A DNA stretch of 64,000 nt from Helopsaltes ochotensis (taxonomy: Eukaryota; Chordata; Aves; Passeriformes; Locustellidae): positions 124,001 through 188,000 of the forward strand of contig VXBM01000566.1 of NCBI GenBank assembly GCA_013400155.1, written 5' to 3'. The position numbers were made by a program, and so were the translations under genes. This document shows positions 1 to 11,505 of this stretch, in pieces. The notes beneath the pieces were generated by a model. The model was not told where the DNA came from and made no database searches. It saw only the letters and a program-made list of their open reading frames with translations. Position 1 is the stretch's first letter, and every line of letters begins with the position of its first letter.

Positions 1-317
1 CCTACAAACCTGCTTATGTGGTAGTTGCTCTTTGTGTGCAGAGTAGGTCAGAAAAACCGTAAACCTGCAGGTAATATCCTTGCTGTTTTCACGCTATTAT
101 GAGAAAATACTTATTAAGAGCTGGGATTTTTTTTTTTTTGTGAAGTTATGGTTAAGTTTGAGATTATCCACATTGACAGTTAAAATTTTAATTTTTTACC
201 TTACTAGACTTAAAAAAAATTGATTGGAAATATATTGAATCTTTCATCACCAAGAAGTTTCAGTGTGTGATTAGATTTCCACATATACAGTAGGAGCACT
301 AGAATTTATATTTCTCC

Positions 318-333
318 ATATATATATATATAT
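318..333. repeat. (AT)8 dinucleotide microsatellite
   Basis: Eight AT units followed by a short imperfect GTATGTA tail. Confidence 0.9.
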
Positions 334-3300
334 GTATGTAAATCACACTTCTTCTTACATCTGGGCTTCTTTTCTGGAATAATATATGTGGTCTATATAT
401 AGCCACCATTCTGGACACTTCAAGATAAATCATGGAAATCATAAACTATGTTTGCTGAATACTACAGTTAAAAAAAAATTCAGGCTATGTATTGAAGTGA
501 GGGTAATCAGCTGTCAAAATAATTTGCCAGAAGTTGTGGTGAGCTCTCTAATGTTTAAATCAAGTTCAGCAGTTCCTTCAGAATATCTTTAATGCAGTCT
601 GTTTTAATGGATTACCTGCCAGCAATAACAAATGGTAGCTAGGATAAAACTACATGTTGTCAGGAAGCTTAAACTTTACAGCAATCTGTATTACTGTTGG
701 AAAATTTGTAGCAGGTCTGTGAACTGAAAAATATGACAACTCCTGATAATTCAGAAAGGAATTAATTTAGGCAGTGTCTACAGTGCGTGTTCTGCAGGAA
801 CAGAGAATAGCTAATCACAAGGTTGCCTTCTGGCTTTCTAATCTGTAAAGCTCTTCGTAATTAGAGAACTATCCTTAGCTTCAGGAAACCTGCTCCAATT
901 CCTCTCCTTGCCTCTGACTTCCTGCGTGATGTTGTATGAGTCACTGACACAGAGATCATTAAAGAAACTTGGGATGTGTCTGTGAAGACAGTAAGTGTGA
1001 ATCTAAGTGTCAGCTTCTTTGTAAAAGACAAGGAAGACAGCTTTGCCAGGAAACATGGGTGTTTGAAGTAGAGATGCTAGAAGTTATTCAGTAGTATTCA
1101 GTGATACTTGGGTATTTGGTATTGTTCCAAGTCAGCCCCTTTATCCTTCCCAGACTTCTGTAACTGGACAGGAGGCAGCCCTCAGGCAAGATTGGGTATC
1201 CTAAGTTCTTGGATTTATTTATATCAACAATGCTTGGCAGGCTTACCAGTAAAACCAGACTGGAGTTTCTGAAGCGTGACTTGAGGTTTAACCTTTAGAC
1301 CAATCCAATTAAAGATGGGATTTGATTTCCAGTTTTTACTTATGGAATTGGAAAACAGAAGGTACTAGAAAAACAAACAAACTATAATCCTATATGTATT
1401 TAACATAATTCCCTGCAATTACTTCTGCATCCATCGCTTCTGATTTCCTGGGCTGGTTCTAAATGACAGCAACACTGCATCTGTCCTATTCCAGTGCTCC
1501 CAAAGCTCTGGTTTGTCACTAGACAAGTGGGGAGGGGGAAGGACTACCCTTCCAGTCACCTCTTCAGGTTCTGCTTGCCCTGCTCAGCTCTCACTTGTCT
1601 TCTTCACCAAGAATTGTAGGATTTCTCTATTGTTCCAGTTTTTATGCCGTATGAATGATTTACTCTTTCTTCAGTGAGATTCTGTGTTTGATTTTTCTCC
1701 TTTAACTATAAAATGAAGACGATGGTGTCTTGCATCGGAACAGAGCAGTCCATTAAGCAATCTGTCTTCAGCCTGTACAGTTGGACTATGGCGTCTTTTC
1801 TGGCTGTTTTACCCCAAGGAAACAGTTCTTTCAAATATATTTAGTACCAAGACATGCAAGCCCTGTGCCCAATGCACAACTGGGTTTGTTACTGCTGCTG
1901 CTCAACCTTGAGTGGAGTGGCAGCTACCTTTGGAATGGTTGTTGTAAAGGATGAGAAAATATGCATATTTTTACCTATTTGGACTGGGGAAAGAAGGCTA
2001 TGGTGGAATCCTAAAGGGTAGTTTGGACTCCAGGGTTGCCATGATCAAACTCTTCATTTAATTATTTACAAGGTACTGAAATAATTGATAATTTGATTTC
2101 TAATTGCAATCAAAAATGTGTGATGTTTTCTGTCATGGAGCCAGTAGGAAAGAGGAAAAACAGCTTTTTCTTCCTCATTCATTCATTCTAATATCTTTTT
2201 GTTTTTGTTCAATATACTTTTCTCCAGTATGTTTCTTTAAAAATATGTTCCCCCTTTGATGCCAACACTGTCACAGATAATATGTCCCTAACATGTCTTT
2301 TGTGGGATATTCTAGTTTGGTCTAGTGGTGTTCAACCACTTGTGTCCTGTCATGGTTAGCATATTACAATAACTTATATTTTTAAAATTTTTCATTTATC
2401 TATTTTCTGAAGGCTCTAAAAGAGAGGTTTATGAAGACTACATTTTCCCATCTTCCATAAAACTGGGGCAAAAATTTACTGGATAACTAGGAAATTAGAG
2501 AAGGCCTCTGCACTATTACTGCTACTCCTGCTACTGTCTTGAGTCTACTGACTGCAGTTAGGCTATTCCTTACTTAAATCTGAGCACATGTGAAGAGAAG
2601 CACAGTGAAGGGATTGTATCTCAAATAATAAGCAAATCTGGATGAGGAAGGAAAAAGACAGACAGGAATAAAGCATGTTTGCGAAGACATATGAACAAAA
2701 TTTACCACTTCTAGCTTGCAGCATTTGGAGATGTTAGCTAAGTTCCATGCAGTTCTCTGAGGTCTGTGCATGTCCTGTCAAGATTCTGTATTTTTCTTGT
2801 AGCACAGAGGTTGCTTATAAGAAAGTAATATATAATAATCTAGGCTTGTCAGAGCTAATATTTATGTCAATTCTGGGTTCCCAGAGTAAAGACCATTAAG
2901 GCAATGCGCAAGAATAAGAGATGTGTAGTTTTTCCATGGTGGTAGATAAAAATTGTGTTTTAAGGAATGTCAGCTTCCTCGAGGGAGAAAATCATTCATG
3001 TTGAGATCAGGAATTAGTGATACAAATGGAGATCCACCACAAAAATCTGTGTAATGCACATGAAAAAAAACCAGTTTCTGTAGGAGGGAAAAGCTTCTGA
3101 ATTGTGTGGGAGAAAAACCATATTTAGGCCATTATTGGTACACTGAATGCTTGTTAAATATGCTAATTATAATAAGGAAGAACAGGCAAAAATGCATTAC
3201 ATAGCTACTCTGAGTGTTCATAATATTCACTAGTTCTTTATTGGGCTAGTGGATTCAACATGCTGAACAGCATTTGAAACAAAAGATGCTCTTGTAAAAT

Positions 3301-5096
3301 CCGACATACAGGAATAAAGGGGCTTTGTAGAGTGGGTCACAAAGTGTCATGTCTTGGAGTGAAAGGTGGTTGTTTGATAAAGCAGAGAAGCCTGACAGAA
3401 GGCTGTGCTGCAGAGGAAAAATAAGTTGAAGATCTCAGGACTTCCGTGTGCAGTGTGGTGGAACTGAAGGGAATTGCTCAGATCTCCATGGTTCAGGATC
3501 CAGCAGTATCTGTGGTAGCTGCATCCCCTGGGGGTAGTGTGTGTCTGAAATTCCATTCTCTTTCAAGGATATCTAACTAAAATAGTTTATTTTCATTAGT
3601 AAGTATATTTTTTGGTTAAAATAGATATTCCCCGGGTGTAAAAAAAAGGCAAACAGTTAAATTAATCCTGTCATGAAGGATGTAGAGGTCTACTCCCACT
3701 ATGCTGTAGTGCATCAGAATAAAACTTTCTTATGTAATGAAATCCAAACTTAGTTGTGTATGCTGTGACAATATCCATGTGACTATTTATTTAAAATGCT
3801 GTAACTTGTATTTTCTAAGTGTTGACTCTGGTTTAGAAGTAAATCTAAGAAGCAATGCTTTTTTCCTGCAGGAGTTTGTAGAATGCCACTATGTACATAT
3901 GCACATAAAAGCTTTTCTTGGCTTCTGGGAATCATATGGAAAACACCCTTTCCAAATTTCCTTTCATGATCCTTCTGATCTCCTTTTTCACCAGGCTTTG
4001 TCAGTACATAACAGGAAAAAAAAAATAGAATACCAAGATCTCAGCCATGAGTAGTGTATACAAGCTGCCAACAGGTTTCCTGGCACTGGCTATTGTTTTC
4101 AAGATGCTACCATTGAGTACTTTCACTACCAGTATGATTACTGAATTTGTTTTCTCTGCCGTGTTCAGGAAGTAAATTTGTAAATTTGTAAAGCAAATCC
4201 TCCCCAGCTGCCCAAGTGCATGAAGATATGAAGAGGACATGAAATCCCTCACTCAGATCTGAGTGATGAAGATTTGACCTATTATCTACTGAAGTGAACA
4301 AAGCACCTGCTGCTGAGTTCAGATGCAAGGGCTCTGGATCTGCTCCTGAGAGCTTCTGTACACCCCCTTGCAAGCAAACAGCATTGCCTCCTCAGTTTGT
4401 ACACTGCTGATATTGGCACTTTGTCCTTGGAGCAAACAGCAAATTGCAAATTGTACCCAGCTGCTTTGCATTTCCAGTACATCTTGGTCTGTTTTCACTT
4501 GACAAAACAACGTTATATCCATCCCCAAAGAAGTTCCTTTATCCTGCCTGCAGAAGGGCAGTCCTGTGGATGTTTGAGACTGTGGATTAGCTGTGAGTGA
4601 GTGTACAAAGCAGCATTCAGTCAGGCCACGGTTACTTTGTGCTAGTTCCCGGTGAGGGTAAAGGAGACTTGGTTTGGCCCCTTTTGACACAAGGCCCTCA
4701 GAAAACACAAAGGAGCCTGTGCTCTGGGAGGAAAAGATGCAGAGCACTTGTACTGTTTGTATTTTATAAAGCACAGCTTTTAAATGGGACTTGCCATGGC
4801 TGTCGGAGTTTAAACTCCAACCTACTGGCTCAGCTGTGAGAGAGGAAGGGCAGGTTTTAAATCTGTATTGGGAGAGAGGCAGAAACCCTGAGAATAAATC
4901 CTTTATAAAGTAATATCAAAACCCAATGTGTGTCAGTGCCTTGGAACTGTTGCTACTGGTAATAACATAAATCAGGAGTAAACTGTCACTGAGACTAGAA
5001 TCTACCACCAAAATGGCAAATCTAGAGGATATTCGCTCAGACTGCTGCTACTTATTTTCTGCTCTTGTCTGTCCCTTTGTACTCATGCAAACACAA

Positions 5097-5110
5097 TCTC
5101 TCTCTCTCTC
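5097..5110. repeat. (TC)7 microsatellite in a pyrimidine-rich tract
   Basis: Seven TC units. The surrounding 60 bases are a long T/C-rich run on the plus strand. Confidence 0.85.
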
Positions 5111-5579
5111 ATTCTGTCTTTGTTTTCCTCTTCTCTTTCTGCTGCCTCCATCTATCCTCCAGGGAGCTGTAAAGAGGTGTTACAGGCATCCTCACAACAC
5201 TGTTGTCACTTGGGCCTGTTGAACCTATACACGATCCCTTCTGCAATAAATGATTCTGTGGAAAATCATTGAAGGAAGCTTGCAGTGTAGTACTACTCCA
5301 TCATGGCACAGGTCAAGAAAAACTTCTGCAAAGACTTACATCAACACATGCATATCAGTTTAGGACAAGTATATCATATGTGCCAGTGCCTCTTAGTAAG
5401 AGTACTTGGTGCCAGAATTCTAAGAGATCTGTCTCTGTGAACTGCTGATATCCCAGACTAATTTACCATTCTTTTGGGCATAAAGAACAGATTCTGGGAC
5501 AGAGGATGACATGAAGAGGGAGTGCCCAGAATTAAAAAAGACTCCATTGTTGAGAAATGTTTTCAGAAGTATTGTTCAT

Positions 5580-5707
5580 ATGGTTGTTTCTTTTGGTTTT
5601 GTTTTTTTGGGTTGGTTTTCTTGTTGCTGTTTGGTGTGTGTGGGGGGGTTGTTTGTTTGGGTTGTTTTTTAAATTTATTTATTTTTATTTTCTATTTTAT
5701 TTTTAAA
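5580..5707. repeat. G/T-rich low-complexity tract
   Basis: About 130 bases composed almost only of T and G, with a G7 run near 5642, turning into a T/A-rich stretch. No regular unit. Confidence 0.8.
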
Positions 5708-6170
5708 AGCTATTTGGTAATGCTAGTTTGAAAGCACAGCTGGCTATACTAGGTATATATACTATACTTTCATGTATGTGTGTGTTCTTTGTACAGACAG
5801 GGAGAACAGCAGAGAGGTAAAAAAATAGTAAGCAACTCTCTTCCTATAAAATCAACACGTTTTGCCTTTGCTTTATTCTCCAGTCCAAAGGAGACTGTTG
5901 GATCTGTTTGCAATTTAAAAGGAAGTCACCATCCCTGCTGGAACCTGTTTTTCCCTAACATCCTCAGCCTACTTGGATGATTAAGTAAAGGTCTGTTTAT
6001 GTGAGCATCCAAGAAGCAAACAAAGATGGGGGAGGACAAGTCTAGGTGTCTGGCTGAAGACAGGATCCCATTTTATTATTTGTTCCAAGGCTTCCCAACA
6101 CCTTTGTGCAACTGAGCACACCAGCAGCTGCAACTTAGCAGAAGAGGTTCCCAAAATGATAACAGAGTTC

Positions 6171-7176
6171 AACAGCATTAAAAAAAAATCTTTATTGTCT
6201 TTAAAATATGAGTATTTTCATAGAATATCTGTAAGATCACATCCAATTATTTATTTTTTGAAAAATCAACAGTATTATCTTTATGAGATATGACTATGAC
6301 ATATAATATAAACCCTCAAATAAAAAGGTTTTCCTTCAGTTTCTTTTCTTACAACTCACTGCTTACACAAAAAAATCACAGATCATTTTTTGCCCATACT
6401 TGAAAAGCTGAGGCTTGTAAGCACTTCTCACATCTCTGCCATTTTGATCTCTACTCTTTCCCCTTGTCCCTGAATTTCTGGTGGAGCAGTACAAGCAAAG
6501 ATTCAGCAGTCCTTGACCCACACTTGAACATCAGTGTTCCTGTACACAAACCAAACAAATCTTACTCAACTATCTCTAAGGCATCAACATAGCTCTCCTT
6601 GGATCAGATATTGATGGAGGATAAACAATGCTAGGAGGTGAAGCTCTGTTCCTTAGCTAGCATCCATCACGAACCAATTCTGTTGGTGCTGGTGGCTTCT
6701 GGGGTTAGAAACAGGGAAATGTGTGGAAACTCATACAGGTGTGCATATGGATCTCTGTGGATGCGTGTAGGAGCACGTAGAGCTGAGTCCTGATGGGCAG
6801 GATAAGAAAGAGGAGCAAACACTGTCCAACACCAAGTTTCTGTGGTTCTGCCCAGCTCTGGAGGAGTTTGGAACAACAGAGGAGGGACATGGAACACCAC
6901 CTACTTCTCACATACCCTTCTTAAGATGGAGGGTAAATAGGCAAGGGGAAATAAACAAAGCAAAAGAGAGCATCTGCACCTGTGTGAAAGCATGCCTGGC
7001 GTGCAGAAACTCAATGGCCTCGTTTGTATTCAAAGCTTGTCATGGGGGTGGCGTTGTTTTATATAGAGCCTGGCCAAGTTTTCACTTTTTTTCTCCCTCT
7101 CCAGTTAGAGTAGGCTTTAAGATTTCATTTTGATATGCCCTCATGATATTTTTTTTAATAATATAGTTTAGTCTAA
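6171..7176 (-). other. STEAP4: STEAP4 3' UTR with candidate poly(A) signals
   Basis: Non-coding DNA following the STEAP4 stop codon. On the minus strand AATAAA occurs at 6257-6252 and again at 6196-6191, with a further one at 6077-6072. The 6191 signal is followed by a T-rich stretch that could serve as the downstream element. No AATAAA was seen closer to the stop, so a 3' UTR of roughly 0.9-1.0 kb is inferred. The true cleavage site cannot be read from sequence alone. Confidence 0.55.
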
Positions 7177-7446
7177 TTATACAGCAGACCTGTTGATAAT
7201 GTAATTTGACTGTTCTGAGTATTTGGGATTTCTCTCCCAGCCCTGCCGGATTTGTGTGAGAGGTTTGTCTACACAAGGAAATATCAGCACAAATTTGACA
7301 ACCAGTACAGCACATGGAACGATGAGGGAGAGGATGTAGATGTTTGGAAGATACCATTTGTATGCTGATGGGCTCAGGAACCATTTTCCACCATAAACCA
7401 GCGTGTGTGCAGTGCACAAAATCAGTGCCAGATATCCCAGTTTGGA
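7177..7446 (-). CDS. STEAP4: STEAP4 last coding exon (TM5-TM6, C-terminus)
   Basis: 270 bp including the stop, residues 384-472. The acceptor TTATCCTTTAG is followed by TCC AAA CTG GGA (SKLG). It carries the second heme ligand H397 in CTAHTLVYGG, TM6 (SLIVPCAVLVVKFVLIF) and the conserved CVD/RQGWERN tail. After WERNPK the reading frame continues for about 13 residues more than in human STEAP4. Confidence 0.94.
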   Translation of the reverse strand, partial: SKLGYLALILCTAHTLVYGGKWFLSPSAYKWYLPNIYILSLIVPCAVLVVKFVLIFPCVDKPLTQIRQGWERNPKYSEQSNYIINRSAV

Positions 7447-10400
7447 CTAAAGGATAAGGAAGGAAAAAGAAGGAAATAAATGGAGGTTAAAACAGTAAAT
7501 TAAACCAGAACAAATGCAAATTTAAGGACACAGTAAGATTTGTGGCATGTGCCAACCTGGGGGCTGGTGAAATGAAACTGGTTTATATAGCATAAAGGCT
7601 CTTACTATTTTTAAAAAACCAATTAAAATGGATATAGATTAAATAGTTTGGGTTTTTCTCCATCAATAACCTTATAATATTTCCTAGCTCACACGCACTG
7701 CCGAGTGGCTGTCATGTTTGTGAAAAAGCAGAGAAAATGCTGATATTCAGTGGAGAGATCCAAGATTTTTTTATGCTCTAGTGCTGATCCATCCAGAAGT
7801 ATCATACTGTGCAAGTTTTTTGCCTTGATAAAACATTCATTGATAGTAATTTCCCCTTCTCTTGCCTCCCCTCCCCTCCAGCCAAGCTCCTGCAGGGGCA
7901 CGGCAGCTTGCACCGAACTTCCTCCAAATGGAGAGCTGAGATTATAGTGTTACCAAGGGCAGCCTGTTTATAGTCACAGCAGTTTTTACAGTCTGCAGAA
8001 ATTGCAGATTCTCTTTAGATGCTTGGCATTGAGAAGATTTGAGTTATAAAGTAATTTTCAGATCTATTTTAACTGAATTATCTTGTGAAGCAAAAAAATT
8101 AGCCCAATAAAACGTCTAAATTATTTTGTGGCTTAGTACAATTGTGGAATTTGATGTCAAAGCCAGCTTTCTGTTATTCATTTAGGAGCTCACATCCTGC
8201 CAGCTTTCTCTTGTTGATGCAGTAATCCCAGTTGTACCATAAGCAGCCATCAGAGAAGTTGTGGGGTTTTACAGCTCTATGGCCATGTAGATGTTTTCAC
8301 ACTGTGTGATGGTGGATAGTGCACAGATCACATTTGGAGATACCAATGAAGGAAAGCCATAAGTCTCTAGTAAACCTGCCCATGGCCACTGCTGATAAGG
8401 GAAGGAGACTTTTTTTAGAAGGTTTTCTTAGAGATGATATTTTTACCTGAACAAATCGAAATTCTCGCCAGTTGACATTGTTGCTGACTGAAGGCAAGGA
8501 AGTTATTCCCAGAAGAACAAATAAAAAATATCCTAAAATTCCCAAAGCCAAATAAGAGTCACTAAGCCAGGCATCAGTGTTGTTGAGTGGTTCTGTTTTA
8601 TTGTTCAGTGCCTGAAGAAAAGAAGACCAGGTGTATTTTAGTGATAGTAGTTTTAGCACCAAGAAGTAGAAAAAGTTTCCTTACAGGTAAGAAGGATATG
8701 AACGTTATACATTTTTAACTCTCTGATCATCAGAGATTTACTTTGAACGCCTGCTCAAAAAGCAGGAGAGGAATTGTGTTACATATAAGTTCCATGTAAC
8801 TGTAATTGAGGTACATATTTTACTCTTCTATAGACCTGTTGAAGAGGGATATGTGATCCTTCGTTAAGTAAGATCAGAAAGTCATAATAAATTCTAATCT
8901 TGAAAGTATATGAAGAAATAGTGTTTACATTTTCCCTGATTATTTTATTAATATGTCAGCTATTTAGGAGAAAAACTGAGGCCAGAAATGCCTTCAGCTC
9001 AACATATTATCAACAAAATGTGGCTATATCAGTGTCAAAAGAAACACAAGCTAGGAATGAATATTGCTCTATTTTAAAGAACATTGGATTGTCTACATGG
9101 ATTTCTGAGGCTCAAGACAGATGGGAGTATTTTAACAGGGCCAGAAGAAAGGAAGAATTAGAACAGGGAACAAAATTTACCTGGGCGATGACTCCTTTGC
9201 TGCTTCTCCATCTTACGAAGGCACGCAATGGAGTAACAAGAGTGAACACAACATGCAGGGAAGCAAATGCCAAGGCTATTAGTCCAAGTTGTTTCCTACA
9301 CAGCATCCATTTGTCCAGCCAGTCTGGAAAACGGCGGTATTTGGTACCTCTGTATAACTGAATGATTGCAGCAAATATACCAGGAAGATAAACCAAGGCA
9401 AGAAGGATGAGTGCCATTACAGGGCAGACCCGATTTGGAATGGTTATTGCAATAAAAAATGAAAAGTTATTGTTTTCATAAATATAAGTGTAAATTACAT
9501 CAAGAGCCAAACAGTAGAAGAAGAAGAATGCAGTTAGGCCAAAGGACAAAAGGATGGGAAACTTCCACATTGGAAAGAGTTGCAGAGGGTAATTTTCTAT
9601 TTCCTGAGCAGCCAAGAGGGATCCCTTGTCTAGTGGAGTGAGACCCAGTGCACGAACAATATTCATGACCATTTGTTTTGCTTCCATATCATCTCCACAG
9701 ACAAACACCTGCAGACAAAAACAAACATAACTTTATTTTTTACAGATTTTTGTGACTTTCTCTAGTGCCATCCTGACTGGATATGAACAGTAAGCACAAG
9801 TTTCCTAGGCTGCTTCTTTGCTTACTTGGCTTACTGCTGACCTTAATTAATATAGTAAAAAAAATAACCTATAGGTATTTTTGCCAAACAAGTCAAAGAA
9901 CTTTAAATATGATTCATTACTATAGGGAAGAAGATTATTTCAAGTGGCAAAATTTTATATCTAGAAAGAACAATGTATAACAGGCTTAGTATATGTCTTT
10001 GAGTAGAAGACTTTGCATACTTTTCTGAAGATCTGCAAGTAGCTTGTAAGGACAAGATTTTATAGGACTAAATTGAAGCAAAATTTTCAATTACAGTAAG
10101 TAAGAGCAAAATTTTCACTTGCTGCTATAGTGGTCCATAAATATTCCAGGGAAGTGAGGACAGAGATCTTGAAAACATGATTTCCCTACCACAAAAGTAA
10201 ATATTGGTTCTTTCCAGGTCTAGTAAAATAGTGATCAAATCATATTTTCTGTGAGTGTGTAAGACAATAATCCTTTTGGAACTAGGAGAAAGGGGGAAAT
10301 TTCTGCTCTTGTTGAGATGGCTTGGAAGCCCTTGGGTCTCTAGCCAAAACCATTTATCTGGCAGCGGAGAGCAAAGTTTCAATGGTTTGAGTAGCTGGAT

Positions 10401-11505
10401 GATTTCATGTGTTGTACAAGAGCACTGTCCTTTGAAGTGGCAGAAAGCAGGGCCATAATAAATGATTTGCCTTCAAGTAATCTGCTTGTGTTGCTTCCTA
10501 TGGCAACTCTGTGCTTGTTAACCTGTGGTTGAGGAGCTGGTTATAACAGTTTGCATACACTGATGTTGTGTTAAACTTAGGTGGCTGTGATTTAAAAAAC
10601 TTTAGTAATTTATTCACCTTTCAGCATACTTCTTTTGCCCATACTCATTGCCCTATCATATCCCTTGCCTCCCTTGTTCCGCTTTCTTCATTTTATTCTT
10701 GCTTTGAAAATTCCTCCTATCTCATTTCTGTTTAACTTTACAACTCTGATGAACAATTGATGTAACCCTCCTGATTTGCTGTCTCTCTTGTAGCTTTGCT
10801 ATCTTTCTTCTCTTGCTTCTCTAGTGTCTCTAAACATTAAGTTCTAAGTTCAGAGGCAAGCTATTTATATTCCACATTAAAAATCCAAAGTAAATTTTAG
10901 CTCACATTTAGTTTGAAATGGGAGATTATAGTGAAAAGACCATCTCAACTCTGCCTAATTCTGGTGTCCCAGGTGTGTTTTGTATAGCTGACCAGAAGCC
11001 ATGGCATGTGTAACTGTGTGCAGAGGAAATCCCCGTTGCTCAGCCTTACCTGCCGGCTTGCATCCAGCGTGCCCGACTGCAAGGCCCAGGCTGACACGGT
11101 GTTAAAGCCTTTCACCACCTTACTGCCGGGCAGCAGCTGGGCCAGGTACTCTGCGTTGGATTCAGGATACTGGTTTAATTTCAAGTTGTTGCTTATGTCC
11201 ACCAAGACCTTTCCGCGGAGAACTTCTGCTAGTGGTGTAAGAAAGTTGTAATGCTGCCTCTGGATTGCTATAATGATGATGGCAGCTTTCTGTGCTGCCT
11301 CTGCATGGCCCAACACCTCTGCATCCTTGGGAATCAGGTTGGATATCTGCGTGCTTCGGCTTCCATACACCACGGGGTAGCCAGACTGAATCAACTTATG
11401 CCCCAGAGCTCGTCCAAAATCTCCGGTTCCAAATATGCACACTGTCTCTCTTTTGTTAGAAGTGTTAGCAGTCAACGCCATTATATTGGAAGAATTTTTG
11501 TTCAT
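7177..11505 (-). CDS. STEAP4: STEAP4 metalloreductase, whole coding span (4 coding exons)
   Basis: Six-transmembrane metalloreductase of the STEAP family. It moves electrons from cytosolic NADPH through FAD and one heme b to reduce Fe3+ or Cu2+ at the plasma membrane and endosomes. Joining 11505-11050, 9708-9181, 8611-8447 and 7446-7177 gives 472 residues; the human protein is about 459. The N-terminal Rossmann domain has FGTGDFG (about 25-31), YGSR (47-50, NADPH phosphate contact) and FNTVSAWALQSG. The membrane domain has predicted helices near 203-223, 247-269, 292-313, 349-370, 386-404 and 411-435. Heme ligands are H304 (SLHVVF) and H397 (CTAHTL), the same numbers as in human STEAP4. STEAP1 lacks the reductase domain, and the central and C-terminal sequence fits STEAP4 better than STEAP2 or STEAP3. 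No frameshift or internal stop is present. The family function is established knowledge; activity of this copy is inferred. Confidence 0.96.
7447..8446 (-). other. STEAP4: STEAP4 intron between third and last coding exons
   Basis: 1000 bp GT-AG intron in phase 0. No exon, repeat family or RNA gene recognised inside it. Confidence 0.9.
8447..8611 (-). CDS. STEAP4: STEAP4 third coding exon (luminal loop and TM4)
   Basis: 165 bp, 55 codons, residues 329-383. Acceptor CTTCTTTTCTTCAG, donor CAG/GTAAAA. It starts in the extracellular/luminal loop between TM3 and TM4, which carries two N-glycosylation sequons (NKT at 332, NNT at 338). It continues with WLSDSY, TM4 (LALGILGYFLFVLLGITSLP) and the NWREFRFVQ segment that is strongly conserved in the family. 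Confidence 0.95.
8612..9180 (-). other. STEAP4: STEAP4 intron between second and third coding exons
   Basis: 569 bp GT-AG intron in phase 0. A long open frame on the opposite strand runs from here into the second coding exon; it is an antisense shadow and not a gene. Confidence 0.9.
9181..9708 (-). CDS. STEAP4: STEAP4 second coding exon (end of reductase domain, TM1-TM3)
   Basis: 528 bp, 176 codons. The acceptor TTTTGTCTGCAG is followed by GTG TTT GTC TGT GG; the donor is CAG/GTAAAT. It encodes residues 153-328: the last part of the oxidoreductase domain, the linker YPLQLFPMWKFP that leads into the membrane, helices 1 to 3, the RGTKYRRFPDWLDKWMLCRK cytosolic loop that contributes to FAD and heme binding, and the first heme ligand H304. 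Intron to the first coding exon: 9709-11049. Confidence 0.95.
9709..11049 (-). other. STEAP4: STEAP4 intron between first and second coding exons
   Basis: 1341 bp GT-AG intron in phase 0. AT-rich, no recognisable element inside. Confidence 0.9.
11050..11505 (-). CDS. STEAP4: STEAP4 first coding exon (NADPH-binding Rossmann domain)
   Basis: 456 bp, 152 codons, from the start Met to DASRQ. The ATG directly follows a pyrimidine-rich acceptor (TTTTTCTTTTTAACAG), so the start codon is the first triplet of the exon. The donor is CAG/GTAAGG at 11049. It encodes the dinucleotide-binding fold with GTGDFG and the VDISNNLK and NQYPESNAEYLA segments typical of STEAP reductases. A second in-frame Met at residue 9 is possible, but the first matches the family N-terminal length. 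Confidence 0.95.

Larger units (their letters stand above)
1..6170. other. Non-coding DNA downstream of STEAP4
   Basis: No exon with a recognisable product on either strand; open frames are all under 155 codons and resemble nothing known to me. It holds short simple repeats listed separately. In mammals the next gene on this side is SRI (sorcin), but no sorcin exon is visible here. Confidence 0.6.

Noticed and set aside
4319..4774. 151-codon minus-strand open frame
   Set aside because: No recognised domain and overlapping open frames in other phases; a few frames of this length are expected by chance in 64 kb.
8671..8695. TTTCCTTACAG/GTAAGAAGG, resembling a recursive splice site
   Set aside because: It lies on the plus strand, opposite to STEAP4 transcription, and nothing else supports a plus-strand gene there.
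8900..9361. 153-codon plus-strand open frame
   Set aside because: Its right half lies antisense to the second STEAP4 coding exon and the rest is intron; it is a shadow without its own motifs.
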